From contig JANTHO010000003.1 in NCBI GenBank assembly GCA_024762335.1, positions 1 to 64,000 of the forward strand: a DNA stretch of 64,000 bases, in the 5' to 3' direction. The position numbers and the translations under genes were made by a program. Within the stretch, counting starts at the first letter, position 1; every line of letters begins with the position of its first letter. Below the pieces are notes generated by a model that was not told where the DNA came from, did not search any database, and saw nothing but the letters and a program-made list of their open reading frames with translations. The stretch comes from Acidimicrobiia bacterium. GTDB taxonomy: Bacteria > Actinomycetota > Acidimicrobiia > Spongiisociales > UBA5794. Shown in pieces: positions 30,171-39,952 of this stretch.

Positions 30171-30752
30171 TCAGTCTTCGGTGTCGTACTCTTCGACCGC
30201 GACGATCACCTCATCGGCGATGCCGTCGCCATCGACGTCTATTGCCACCGCACCGACAACGGTCGCTTCGACCTCATCGAGCGCCCCGTCCCCCGTGACG
30301 TCGAGACCGCTTGCTTCCAGCACAGTCGTTTCCGACACGTCGAACTGGCCGTCACCGGTCGTGTCGTACGCGATGGTCGTCGTTTCTGTGATCTCGATGG
30401 TGTCCGGCCGTCCGTTACCGCTCACATCCATCACGACTTCTTCGGTGACGACGCGTGTCCCTACATCCGGCGTCCCGTCACCGTCCGCATCAACCACCGT
30501 CTCGGTAACCGTCGTGGTTTCGATGATGTCGGGTGTGCCATCCCCGTCCACATCGATCTCCCGTACCTCGGTCGTCCTGACGGCGACGCCGTCCGAGATC
30601 CCGTCTCCGTCGACGTCGATCTCTTTCGCAACAACATCCTTCATCACGACCTCATCGTCCGAGCCCTCGACCGAAACCTCATCGATACCGCTCAACTCCT
30701 CGGCTGCATCGTCAATCGCAACGGGCGTCTGATCGCCAGCACCGGACTTCAT
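30171..30752 (-). CDS. Acidic DxDGDG-repeat putative Ca2+-binding protein
   Basis: Seven ~20-aa repeats such as IDVDGDGTPDIIETTTVTET, VVDADGDGTPDVGTRVVTEE, AIDVDGDGIADEVIVAVEE; no signal peptide apparent. Confidence 0.75.
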   Translation of the reverse strand: MKSGAGDQTPVAIDDAAEELSGIDEVSVEGSDDEVVMKDVVAKEIDVDGDGISDGVAVRTTEVREIDVDGDGTPDIIETTTVTETVVDADGDGTPDVGTRVVTEEVVMDVSGNGRPDTIEITETTTIAYDTTGDGQFDVSETTVLEASGLDVTGDGALDEVEATVVGAVAIDVDGDGIADEVIVAVEEYDTED

Positions 30753-30849
30753 CTGCATTCCTTTGGTTTGGGAAGGCGATCGTACTCTCCCCCGAGCCGC
30801 TTGTCTCCAGGATCCCTGCATCGCTGACGGCGCTCAGTAGGATTGACGG

Positions 30850-30900
30850 ATGCTCCCCTGTGTGCATTCAGCAATCCTCCTCCGCATGGCTACACCGTGA
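30850..30900 (+). CDS. Putative leaderless upstream ORF (MLPCVHSAILLRMATP) overlapping the Na/Pi transporter start
   Basis: ATG 6 nt after TAGGAT; TGA (30898-30900) overlaps GTG (30897-30899) of the downstream gene. Confidence 0.45.
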   Translation: MLPCVHSAILLRMATP

Positions 30901-32549
30901 GCTCCGCGTCCGACTGGTTCTTCCTCATCATGGGGTTCTTCGGAGGCCTCTCCCTCTTCCTCCTTGGGATGGACCGTACGATCAGCGGCTTCAAGGGAAT
31001 CGCCGGCAACCGCCTCCGGTGGGTCCTGTCCCATCTCACGGGGAATCGATTCACCGGCGTCATCTCCGGTGCGACCATCACCGCACTCATTCAGTCGTCG
31101 AGCGTCACCACCGTCGTTCTCGTCGGACTGATCTCAGCGAACGCGATGTCCCTCACCCAGGCGATTCCGGTCATCTTCGGTGCCAACATCGGTTCCACCG
31201 TCACGGCGCAGATCATCGCGTTCCAGGTGACGAAGTACGCCCTCGGGGTCGTCACCATCGGATACGCAATCGAGTTCTTCGCCAAACAGGAGATGCTCGA
31301 ACGCATCGGTCGGACGATCATGGGACTCGGCCTCGTCTTCTTCGGCCTCTCAGTGATGGGGCTGTCGATGGAGCCGCTCCAGGAATACCAGCCGTTCCTC
31401 GACACGATGGCGGCGATCTCCAACGTCTGGATCGGAATCGCCATCGGAGCCATCTTCACCGGCCTCATCCAATCCTCTGCCGCCACCACAGCGATCGTCA
31501 TCTCTATGGCGGCGACCGGGCTCATCACACTCGACCTCGCGATTGCGCTCGTGCTGGGAGCGAATATCGGGACGTCGATCACAGCCCAGCTCGCTGCGAT
31601 CGGAAAGCCACCCGAGGCTAGGAGAGCAGCCTTCGTCCACACGACGTTCAACGTGATCGGCGCACTGATCTGGGTTCCGTTCATCAACGTGCTCGCCGCA
31701 ATCGCCATTCGTCTCTCCCCGCCGGATGACATCGCACGACAGGTTGCGTGGGCCCACACGACGTTCAACGTCGCGAACGTATTCATCTTCATTTGGTTCA
31801 CCAAGTGGTTTGCCAGGGCTGCCGAACTCGCCATCAAAGCAAGGCCGGAAGATGAGTCCAGAAGGATCGAGCCTCGGTTCCTCAGTCCCGAGCTTCTGGC
31901 AACACCGTCCATCGCCCTCGACCATGCACGCAAGGAGATCGGCCGGATGGGAGCTCGCGTCCGCGACATGGTGGTTGCCGGAGTCGATGCCGCGATCTCC
32001 GGCACCTTGGCGGACCTGGATCAGGTCGCCGCAGCCGACGACGATGTCGACGAGCTCCACGCTCGTGTCGTCACGTATCTGGCCCGTATCTCGGAAGGCG
32101 AGATCACGAGGGAGCAGACCGACGAGCTGCTCGGACTGCTCGAAGCGGCGGGCGACATGGAGGCCATCGGCGATGCCGTCTCGAAGAATCTCGTCTCCGA
32201 TGGACGCAAGCGAATCGAGGCGGCGATCGTCATTTCGCCACCGACTCGCGAGATCCTGGCGGATTTGGCAGACGAGGTGATCGAGGCAGTCGACACCGCT
32301 ACGGCAGCCCTCGCATCCGACGATCCGGAGGCCGCACAGCGAGCCATCGACATGAAGCCCGAAATCACGGCGCGGACGGCGGAGGCTCGCGGACACCAAC
32401 TCGAGCGCCTCACCGTCGACGAGCCCCACCGATTCACCGCCTACCGCATCGAGGCCGACATCATCGAGGATCTCAAGCGGATCTACTACTACGCGAAACG
32501 GGCGGCACGCGTCGGAGTCCCCGGCAATCACCATCCCGATGAGTCCTGA
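30897..32549 (+). CDS. Na/Pi cotransporter family protein with C-terminal PhoU-like domain
   Basis: Duplicated motifs ISGATITALIQSSSVTTVVLVGLI and AIFTGLIQSSAATTAIVISMA; GANIGSTVTAQ and GANIGTSITAQ; helical PhoU-like C-terminus. Confidence 0.9.
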   Translation: MSSASDWFFLIMGFFGGLSLFLLGMDRTISGFKGIAGNRLRWVLSHLTGNRFTGVISGATITALIQSSSVTTVVLVGLISANAMSLTQAIPVIFGANIGSTVTAQIIAFQVTKYALGVVTIGYAIEFFAKQEMLERIGRTIMGLGLVFFGLSVMGLSMEPLQEYQPFLDTMAAISNVWIGIAIGAIFTGLIQSSAATTAIVISMAATGLITLDLAIALVLGANIGTSITAQLAAIGKPPEARRAAFVHTTFNVIGALIWVPFINVLAAIAIRLSPPDDIARQVAWAHTTFNVANVFIFIWFTKWFARAAELAIKARPEDESRRIEPRFLSPELLATPSIALDHARKEIGRMGARVRDMVVAGVDAAISGTLADLDQVAAADDDVDELHARVVTYLARISEGEITREQTDELLGLLEAAGDMEAIGDAVSKNLVSDGRKRIEAAIVISPPTREILADLADEVIEAVDTATAALASDDPEAAQRAIDMKPEITARTAEARGHQLERLTVDEPHRFTAYRIEADIIEDLKRIYYYAKRAARVGVPGNHHPDES

Positions 32550-32555
32550 GAACGG

Positions 32556-32705
32556 TCAGCCCCCGAGCCAGCCCACGAGGGCCATGACGCCCTGAATCAG
32601 ACGCCATCCAAGGTAGATCGCGAGCGCGCCGAGAAGGAGCATGAACCCGATTGGCCAGCGCCCCCGTTCCTCCTGCGGGACGGCGTCGCGGTCCGGATCG
32701 GTCAT
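32556..32705 (-). CDS. Small single-TM protein (49 aa)
   Basis: MTDPDRDAVPQEERGRWPIGFMLLLGALAIYLGWRLIQGVMALVGWLGG; ATGA overlap with the stop of the carboxyltransferase gene; absent from the ORF track because of its length. Confidence 0.65.
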   Translation of the reverse strand: MTDPDRDAVPQEERGRWPIGFMLLLGALAIYLGWRLIQGVMALVGWLGG

Positions 32706-34234
32706 ACGGGCGGGACACCGTGGCGGCGAACCGAGAATGTCCGATCCTTCCGCGCGGCATATCGCAGACGTGTGATCAGCTCTCGCCGGATCTCCTCCGG
32801 TTGGATCACCGCATCGACCACCGTCTCCGATGCCAGCCGCAGAAGATCGACGTCTGCCGAATACTCGGTGCGTCGTTCCTCGATGAACGCCTCACGCTCA
32901 TCGGGAGGCAGCGCCTCGATCTTGTTGAAGTAGACGGCATTGATCGCGGCCTCCGGTCCCATGACGGCGATCTCCGCAGTCGGGAGCGCAAGAGTTGCAT
33001 CCGGCCGGAAGCCGGGCCCAGAAAACGCGTACAGGCCGGCTCCATAGGCTTTGCGCACGATCACCGAGATCCTCGGCACCGTCGCCTCGGCGATCGCGGT
33101 CAACATCTTCGCTCCGGCCCGGATGATGCCCTCGCGCTCCACCTTCGTACCGATCATGAATCCGGGGACGTCGGCGAAGAAGAGCAGCGGGATGTTCATC
33201 GCGTCGCAAAGCCACATGAACCGGGCTGCCTTGTCAGCGGAGTCCACGAAGAGCACACCGCCGAGGTGGCTCGGCTGTGAAGCGACAATGCCGACGGGCT
33301 TGCCATCGAGGAGCGCGAAGGCGGTGATCACCTCCCGTGCGAACCGTTCCTTGATCTGGAACAACGAGCCGGCATCGACGATCCCGCGCAGGAACTCGAC
33401 CATGTCGTAACCGGCCTTCGGATCCTCCGGGAGAATCTCCGCCGGCCGGTAGCCCTCTTCGGGATGTGACGGGGCGTAGGCGGGTGGGAGTACTTTCGTG
33501 TGGTCTGCGACGTAGCTGAAGTAGTCCTGTGCCCACGCGATCGCTTCCTCGTCGCTCGACACGAGGGCATCGCCGCAGCCGGAGATCTCGCAGTGCATCC
33601 GCGCACCGCCCATCTCCTCGAGCGTCGTCTGCTCACCGATCACCATCTGCGCCATCCGCGGCGATCCGAGATACATCGAAGCCCGTCCTTCGACCATCAC
33701 GACGACGTCGCAGAACGATGGGATATAGGCGCCGCCTGCAGCGGAAGGGCCGAAGAGGCAACAGACCTGCGGCACTCTCCCGGAGAGCCGGATCTGGTTG
33801 TAGAAGATCTTCCCGGCGCCCCTGCGTCCGGGGAACAGGTCCACCTGGTCGGTGATTCGTGCCCCGGCCGAATCGACGAGGAAGAATACGGGAAGGAGTT
33901 CGTCGTATGCAGCTTCGAGCGCCCGGATGATCTTCTCGACCGTGAGCCGCCCCCAGCTCCCCGCCTTCACCGTCGGGTCGTTGGCGATCACCATCACCGG
34001 CCGCCCGTCGATCGTGCCGCGACCGGTGACGACGGCATCCGCACCGTGACCTTCGGTCATGGCGTTCGCGAGCAACCCATCTTCGACGAACGAACCGGGA
34101 TCGCACAGGAGGTCGACACGGTCACGGACGAAGAGCTTGCCCTGCGTCTTCAGCTTGTCGTGGTACTTCTCCGGCCCGCCCGTAGCGGCCCGATCGGTGG
34201 CTTCGTGGAATCGGTCGCTCAGGGACCCGGTCAC
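32702..34234 (-). CDS. Acyl-CoA carboxylase carboxyltransferase (beta) subunit
   Basis: GGPEKYHDKLKTQGKLFVRDRVDLLCDPGSF, DSAGARITDQVDLFPGRRGAGKIFYNQ, FGPSAAGGAYIPSFCDVVVMVEG, VIVRKAYGAGLYAFSGPGF. Confidence 0.92.
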   Translation of the reverse strand: MTGSLSDRFHEATDRAATGGPEKYHDKLKTQGKLFVRDRVDLLCDPGSFVEDGLLANAMTEGHGADAVVTGRGTIDGRPVMVIANDPTVKAGSWGRLTVEKIIRALEAAYDELLPVFFLVDSAGARITDQVDLFPGRRGAGKIFYNQIRLSGRVPQVCCLFGPSAAGGAYIPSFCDVVVMVEGRASMYLGSPRMAQMVIGEQTTLEEMGGARMHCEISGCGDALVSSDEEAIAWAQDYFSYVADHTKVLPPAYAPSHPEEGYRPAEILPEDPKAGYDMVEFLRGIVDAGSLFQIKERFAREVITAFALLDGKPVGIVASQPSHLGGVLFVDSADKAARFMWLCDAMNIPLLFFADVPGFMIGTKVEREGIIRAGAKMLTAIAEATVPRISVIVRKAYGAGLYAFSGPGFRPDATLALPTAEIAVMGPEAAINAVYFNKIEALPPDEREAFIEERRTEYSADVDLLRLASETVVDAVIQPEEIRRELITRLRYAARKDRTFSVRRHGVPPV

Positions 34235-35550
34235 CGCTCTCTCCCCCGGCGCACCCGTGCAACCACCCGTACGGGCGTTCCTTCGAAGTCGTAGGTCTCT
34301 CTGAGTCGGCGTTCGATGAACCGAAGATAGTCGGCTCCGAGGTCGCCGCCGCGCACGAACAGGATGAACGTCGGCGGTTCGCTCTCCGCCTGCACGGCGT
34401 AGATGATGTGGGGACGCTTGTTCTTGCGGACCGGCGGCGGATGGGCTTCCTGGAGGCTTCGAACGAGGCGGTTGAGTTCCGGTGTCGGTATTCGCCTCCT
34501 CCGGTTCTCCAGAACCCGGCGAACGGCGGCAGGTAGTCTCAACAGCCGGGAACCCGTCTTCGCCGATATGCGCAGGACCGGTGCCCAATCGACGAATGCG
34601 AGGCGATCGGCAACCGAGTCCTCCGTGTGGAGACGCTCGTCCTCGTCGCGAATGTCCCACTTGTTCAGGACGAGGATCAACCCGGCGCCCGCGTTGACGA
34701 TCTCCTCAGCGAGCCGCTGTTCCTGGTGTGTGGCACCCCTGGTCCCGTCGATCATCAGCAATGCGACGTCGGCTTGCGCCAGCACCTCTCTGGCCCGCAT
34801 CACGGCGTAGCGCTCCACGTCGTCGTTGATCTTCGTGCGGCGTTTGATCCCGGCCGTATCGATGATCTCGAATGGCTCCCCATCGAGGTCGACAACGAGA
34901 TTGATCGGATCCCGCGTCGTACCGGGGACTTCCGAAACGAGAACACGGTCCTCTCCCGCCAATCGGTTCAGCAGCGTCGACTTCCCGACGTTCGGCCGTC
35001 CCATGATCGCCAGGCTGGCGATGACATCGTCGGCGGTGGCTTCACCCGGCTCTGGGAGCGTCTCGACGAGACGGTCCAGAAGATCTCCCGTGTTCCTTCC
35101 GTGGAGGGCGGAAATCGGGATCGGTTCTCCGAGACCAAGCGACCAGACATGCGACAGATCGGTCTCCGCCGCTTCCGAATCGACCTTGTTCGCCACGAAG
35201 AGGTACGGCACACCGCTGCGTTGCAGGATGCGGGCAACGCCGACGTCGTCGTCGCTGAGCGCCGCCGTACCGTCGGTGACGAAGACGACGACGTCTGCCC
35301 CGCCGACGGCGATCTCGGCCTGTTCACGAATGTCGGCCGTCAGTTGCTCACCCGGCCGATACTCCCATCCGCCGGTATCGACGATGATGAACTCGCGGCC
35401 GTTCCAGTCTGCCGTGAACTCGCGTCGATCCCGTGTGACGCCGGCCTGCTCGTCCACCACCGCGGCCTTGCGACGGACGATCCGGTTGACCAGGGTCGAC
35501 TTCCCGACATTGGGGCGACCGAGGATCACCACGACTGGAAGTCTGCTCAT
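34231..35550 (-). CDS. der: Ribosome biogenesis GTPase Der (EngA)
   Basis: Two GTPase domains: GRPNVGKSTLVNRI and GRPNVGKSTLLNRLAG, VDTGGWE and IDTAGIKRR, plus KH-like C-terminus. Confidence 0.95.
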   Translation of the reverse strand: MSRLPVVVILGRPNVGKSTLVNRIVRRKAAVVDEQAGVTRDRREFTADWNGREFIIVDTGGWEYRPGEQLTADIREQAEIAVGGADVVVFVTDGTAALSDDDVGVARILQRSGVPYLFVANKVDSEAAETDLSHVWSLGLGEPIPISALHGRNTGDLLDRLVETLPEPGEATADDVIASLAIMGRPNVGKSTLLNRLAGEDRVLVSEVPGTTRDPINLVVDLDGEPFEIIDTAGIKRRTKINDDVERYAVMRAREVLAQADVALLMIDGTRGATHQEQRLAEEIVNAGAGLILVLNKWDIRDEDERLHTEDSVADRLAFVDWAPVLRISAKTGSRLLRLPAAVRRVLENRRRRIPTPELNRLVRSLQEAHPPPVRKNKRPHIIYAVQAESEPPTFILFVRGGDLGADYLRFIERRLRETYDFEGTPVRVVARVRRGRER

Positions 35551-36929
35551 GCCGCCGCTCCTTCGATGAGTCCCCCGGCAGTCGCCGGGGTGACGATGAT
35601 CGGTACCGGTGCCGCTCTCCGAAGATCCTCCAGCGACGTGTCGTCGAGGAACCGATCTCCGGAGAGTGCCACGTCTGGAAGAAGGTAGCGGGCGACACGA
35701 CGATCGTCGGTCTCTACGACCGTTCGAAGGTCGGAACCGACGAGAAGACCAGCCACCCCCGTGTTGCCTCCGAAGAAACGGTTCTCCACTTCGATGATCT
35801 GCAGCTCTCTGCCGCTCAGCCGTTCGAGGCTCGGAATCAACGGCTTCAGGGCCGCTGCACCGTACGTGCCGGTCAAGATGCCGACCGGTCCGGCTTCCGC
35901 CTGTGGATCGGATCCGGTGTGGCGTGGTGCCCGATATCCCTCCCCCGGGGCAGAGGGAATCGTCCGCCATTCCCCGGTCGCAGTGGGTCCGCTTCCTGCG
36001 AACCCACGCTCGAGTGCACGAACTTCTTCGGTGAAGGCCCGCACCATGCCGATCCCGTTCTCGTGCTGGGCATAGTCCTCGTAAGCCTCGGCTGCCGGAA
36101 CATCCCGGCCTGCGACGAGGTAGAGCTCGTCCGATGCGAAGAACATGCGACGGCCGAGACGCCGTTCCGCTTCGGCCTGCCAGAACGCGACCGTGTCGAG
36201 ATCCGCGGCCGCCTCCTCCGGGGTGTGGACGCGAAGGTTCGCTTCGGTGTTGTACCGGGAGAGTCCGAGGGGAACGATGCCGACCGATGCGAGTTCGGGG
36301 TAGCGGGTGAGGATTTCCGCAGCGGTACGGTCGAGCACGGCACCGTTGTTGATTCCAGGACAGAGCACGATCTGGCCGTGAATGGTGACGTCTCGTTCAA
36401 GCAGCGCCCGGAGCCATCGAAGTGACGTGGCACCTCGCGGGTTCCTCAACATCCGGGTGCGCACAACCGGATCGGTGGCATGGATCGAGACGTAGAGCGG
36501 GCCGAGCCGCTCCTCAACGACTCTGGCGAGGTCGAGTTCGGTGAATCTGGTCAGCGTCGTGAAATTCCCATACAGGAACGACAGCCGGTAATCATCGTCC
36601 TTGAGATACAGCGTTTCCCGCATCCCGGGTGGAAGCTGATAGATGAAGCAGAACTCGCAGTGGTTGTCGCAGGTCTGCACCCGGTCGAAGATCGACGATG
36701 ACAACCGAATTCCGAGGGGTTCACCGACGGTCTTCTCGATGGTGAGCGTGCGCTCCCCCGTCGCTGTGGAGATCCTGATGTCGAGTTCGGCGTCGTCGAC
36801 GAGTTGCTGGTACTCGATGACGTCGGATGGAACGATTCCGTTCACCGAAATCAGTTCATCACCGACGGACAGACCCGCCACATCGGCCGGACTGTTGCTG
36901 ACGATCTCGATCACGGTTGGGTTGGACAT
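35547..36929 (-). CDS. DUF512 radical SAM protein with N-terminal PDZ domain
   Basis: SPADVAGLSVGDELISVNG (PDZ), CDNHCEFCFIYQLPPGMRETLYLKDDDYRLSFLYGNF, ENRFFGGNTGVAGLLVGSDL. Confidence 0.88.
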   Translation of the reverse strand: MSNPTVIEIVSNSPADVAGLSVGDELISVNGIVPSDVIEYQQLVDDAELDIRISTATGERTLTIEKTVGEPLGIRLSSSIFDRVQTCDNHCEFCFIYQLPPGMRETLYLKDDDYRLSFLYGNFTTLTRFTELDLARVVEERLGPLYVSIHATDPVVRTRMLRNPRGATSLRWLRALLERDVTIHGQIVLCPGINNGAVLDRTAAEILTRYPELASVGIVPLGLSRYNTEANLRVHTPEEAAADLDTVAFWQAEAERRLGRRMFFASDELYLVAGRDVPAAEAYEDYAQHENGIGMVRAFTEEVRALERGFAGSGPTATGEWRTIPSAPGEGYRAPRHTGSDPQAEAGPVGILTGTYGAAALKPLIPSLERLSGRELQIIEVENRFFGGNTGVAGLLVGSDLRTVVETDDRRVARYLLPDVALSGDRFLDDTSLEDLRRAAPVPIIVTPATAGGLIEGAAA

Positions 36930-36986
36930 CGGTGCCCGGATGGTACCCGTCCCGCCTCCAGACCTGATGCCTGTATCCTTGTCTGC

Positions 36987-38033
36987 ATGTCTCCCAGGGT
37001 GTTGCTCGCAGAACCGCGCGGTTTCTGCGCCGGGGTCGAGATGGCGATCAAGTCGCTGACCTGGATGGTCCAGATCTTTGAACCGCCGGTGTACTGCTAT
37101 CACGAGATCGTGCACAACGCCGCCGTCGTCGACGCGTTCGAACGGGCCGGCGTCGTCTTCGTCGATTCGGTGGAAGAAGTACCCGCGGGCAGTCCCGTCA
37201 TGCTCTCCGCCCACGGTTCCGCTCCCGACGTCGTCACTGCAGCCGAACGAAGAGCGGCCGTGATGATCGACGCAGTCTGCCCGCTCGTCACCAAGGTTCA
37301 TCACGAGATGCGGCGTATGTCGGACGCCGGATACGACATCATCTACGTCGGGCACCAGGGACACGACGAGGCCATCGGTGCCGTCGCCGAAGCCCCGTCC
37401 GCGTCGACGCTCATCGACCCCGTCGACGGCCTCGGCGCTTTCAACCCGAAGGATCCAGAGAAGGTGGCTCTGCTCGCACAGACGACCTTGGGCCTCTACG
37501 AGTGGGAAGGCATCCTCGACGATGCAGCGCTGCGGTTCCCGGACCTCCAGACGGCCCGCAAGAGCGACCTGTGTTATGCCACCACGAATCGACAGACGGC
37601 GATCCTGCGCCTCACCGATGCCTGCTCCGTCATCCTCGTCGTCGGGTCGGAGAACTCGTCGAACACCCAGGCGCTGGTGCGCGTTGCCCAGAAGGAGGGC
37701 GTTCGGGCCTACCGAGTCGATGGCCCGGACGATGTTGACCCCGCGTGGTTCACCGACAGCGATGTCGTCGGGGTGACGGCCGGAGCATCGGCACCGGATC
37801 AACGGGTCCGGGCGGTCATCGAGGCGGTGGCGCCGGGCGGTCCGGTCGAGGTGCTCCGGGTGACAGATGAAGACGAGTATTTCCCGCTTCCTCCACGGCT
37901 CCGTTCGTTCGTGACGACGCTTCAGGCCCTCGTGGAAGGGGCCTTCGGTGCCCCCGAGCCGGGCCGTTCCGGACCGATCGAGAACGACCGTGGATGGGAC
38001 GCGAGCGAAGCACTCGAACTCCTCAACGTCTGA
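36987..38033 (+). CDS. ispH: 4-hydroxy-3-methylbut-2-enyl diphosphate reductase
   Basis: LLAEPRGFCAGVEMAIKSL, EIVHN, SAHGSAPDV, DAVCPLVTKVHHE, NRQTAILRL, SENSSNTQALV. ATG is 7 nt after TATCCT. Confidence 0.94.
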   Translation: MSPRVLLAEPRGFCAGVEMAIKSLTWMVQIFEPPVYCYHEIVHNAAVVDAFERAGVVFVDSVEEVPAGSPVMLSAHGSAPDVVTAAERRAAVMIDAVCPLVTKVHHEMRRMSDAGYDIIYVGHQGHDEAIGAVAEAPSASTLIDPVDGLGAFNPKDPEKVALLAQTTLGLYEWEGILDDAALRFPDLQTARKSDLCYATTNRQTAILRLTDACSVILVVGSENSSNTQALVRVAQKEGVRAYRVDGPDDVDPAWFTDSDVVGVTAGASAPDQRVRAVIEAVAPGGPVEVLRVTDEDEYFPLPPRLRSFVTTLQALVEGAFGAPEPGRSGPIENDRGWDASEALELLNV

Positions 38034-38045
38034 GTGCCGACTCGG

Positions 38046-38693
38046 TCAGGAGAGGCCGTGGGCGAGATCCAGGATCTGCTGTACCACGGCGTCGATGCTG
38101 AGAGCGCTCGTGTCGATGATGACCGCATCGTCGGCAGGTCGCAGCGGTGAGGCCTTGCGCGTTGAGTCGGTGTGATCTCTCGCAGCGAGTTCGCCTGCTA
38201 TCTCCGCGGTGGACTTCCCCGCTGCTTCCCGATCCCCAGATCTTCGCGCCGCACGTACCTCCGGCCGGGCGGTCAGGTAGATCTTGAGCGGGGCGTCGGG
38301 GAACACAACGGTCCCGATGTCCCTTCCCTCAACCACCGCGTTGCCGCCGTGCTCGTCGACCCACGATCGTTGCCATGCCACGATGCGTTCCCGCACATCA
38401 GGATGGGTCGCGACTGTGCTGGCTGCACCTGCGATTTCAGTGGTGCGGATCGTCTCGGTGACGTCTTCGCCGTCGAATGTGACCGCACCGTCTTCGATGT
38501 CGACCCGTGCCGAATCGATCGCGTCCAGGACGGCATCCGGATCGTCGAGATCGGCGCCGCTCTCCAACGCGGCCAGGCCGGCAACCCGGTAGGTCGAACC
38601 GGTGTCGAAGTGCGGCACACCGAGCGCCTCGGCAACTCGGTGGGATACCGTCGACTTCCCGACGCCTCCCGGCCCGTCTATCGCGATGACCAC
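38046..38693 (-). CDS. cmk: Cytidylate kinase
   Basis: VIAIDGPGGVGKSTVSHRVAEALGVPHFDTGSTYRVAGLAAL; GRDIGTVVFPDAPLKIYLTA. Confidence 0.93.
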   Translation of the reverse strand: MVIAIDGPGGVGKSTVSHRVAEALGVPHFDTGSTYRVAGLAALESGADLDDPDAVLDAIDSARVDIEDGAVTFDGEDVTETIRTTEIAGAASTVATHPDVRERIVAWQRSWVDEHGGNAVVEGRDIGTVVFPDAPLKIYLTARPEVRAARRSGDREAAGKSTAEIAGELAARDHTDSTRKASPLRPADDAVIIDTSALSIDAVVQQILDLAHGLS

Positions 38694-39952
38694 ACTGCCT
38701 CCAACGTGTCGTAGATCGAAGGCCAGGATACGTCGGCTGCAGAGGCTCCAAGAATCGTCACGGGCCCGTCTGCCGTCGTAGCAGCGACAGCGGCCGCCAT
38801 CGCGATCCGGTGATCCCCCATCGCATCCACGGTTCCCCCCGAGAGGAAGCCGGTTCCGACGATGGCGAATCCATCTTCGGTGGCTTCCGCTCCCCCACCG
38901 AGTGCGCGGATCATCGCAGTGGTGCTCTCGACTCGATCGCTCTCCTTGGCGCGCAATTCCGCGGCATCGCGCACGACGGTGAGGCCTTCGGCGTATGCGC
39001 CGAGCACGGCGACAAGCGGCAGTTCATCGATGGCCGCAGCCACGGTGGCTCCGGAGACTTCCACGCCATGCAAACCCCGACCGGTGACCGACACGGTGCC
39101 GGTCGGGTCCCCGTGGATCTCCCCGGTGACTTCACCGTTCACCTCGGCGCCCATCCGTTCGAGGATTCCGAGGAACCCGAGACGACCCGGGTTCAGAGAC
39201 ACATCGGGAGTCACTACTTGTGCTCCTTCGACGAGCGCCGCGCTCGCCCACAGATAGGCGGCGCTGGATGGATCCCCGGGGATGGCGTATCGGGTTCCCG
39301 GGATCCGGCCGGGTGTGATGCTCGTCGGTCCGCCGGCGTCGGTCGATGCGAGGCCGAACGCCTCGAGCCATCGCTCCGTGTGATCCCGATATCCGGCTGG
39401 ACTCTGGATCGTCGACGGGCCCTCGGCCTGGATCGCCGCCAGCTCGAAAGCGGTGCGAACCTGGGCGGATGCAATGTCGATCGATACGTCGGCCCCGACG
39501 AGGTGGTTTCCGTCGATGACGAGCGGCGCCGTGCCGTCCGGTTCGGTGGTGACGCGGGCTCCGAGAGCGGAGAGGGGCGCCACGAGTCGTCGCATTGGAC
39601 GGGATCGCAGCGACTCATCGCCGGTGAGGACCGTCCGCATGGCTGCACCGGCGAGCACCCCGGTGAGGAGCCGCATGGTGGTACCCGAGTTGCCGCAATC
39701 GATCGGTTCCGTCGGCCGGGTCATCGTCTCCGGTGGGTTGAGGCGCTGTTCGGACATCCGGGTCCCGAGAGCGGCGACGGCCCTCATGCTGGAGATGACG
39801 TCCTGTCCCGGTGCGAGGCCGGCGATCTCGCTCGGAGCGTCCGCCAATGTGGCGAAGATGATCGCCCGATGCGACAGCGACTTATCGCCAGGGACCCGCA
39901 CGCCGATGTGGAACGGCGCCGTCGCCGGTTCAAGTGTCCTGGCGTCGCGCAT
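38678..39952 (-). CDS. aroA: 3-phosphoshikimate 1-carboxyvinyltransferase
   Basis: VPGDKSLSHRAIIFATLA, DCGNSGTTMRLLTGVLAG, GDESLRSRPMRRL, RAKESDRVEST, GDHRIAMAAAVAA. Confidence 0.94.
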   Translation of the reverse strand: MRDARTLEPATAPFHIGVRVPGDKSLSHRAIIFATLADAPSEIAGLAPGQDVISSMRAVAALGTRMSEQRLNPPETMTRPTEPIDCGNSGTTMRLLTGVLAGAAMRTVLTGDESLRSRPMRRLVAPLSALGARVTTEPDGTAPLVIDGNHLVGADVSIDIASAQVRTAFELAAIQAEGPSTIQSPAGYRDHTERWLEAFGLASTDAGGPTSITPGRIPGTRYAIPGDPSSAAYLWASAALVEGAQVVTPDVSLNPGRLGFLGILERMGAEVNGEVTGEIHGDPTGTVSVTGRGLHGVEVSGATVAAAIDELPLVAVLGAYAEGLTVVRDAAELRAKESDRVESTTAMIRALGGGAEATEDGFAIVGTGFLSGGTVDAMGDHRIAMAAAVAATTADGPVTILGASAADVSWPSIYDTLEAVWSSR

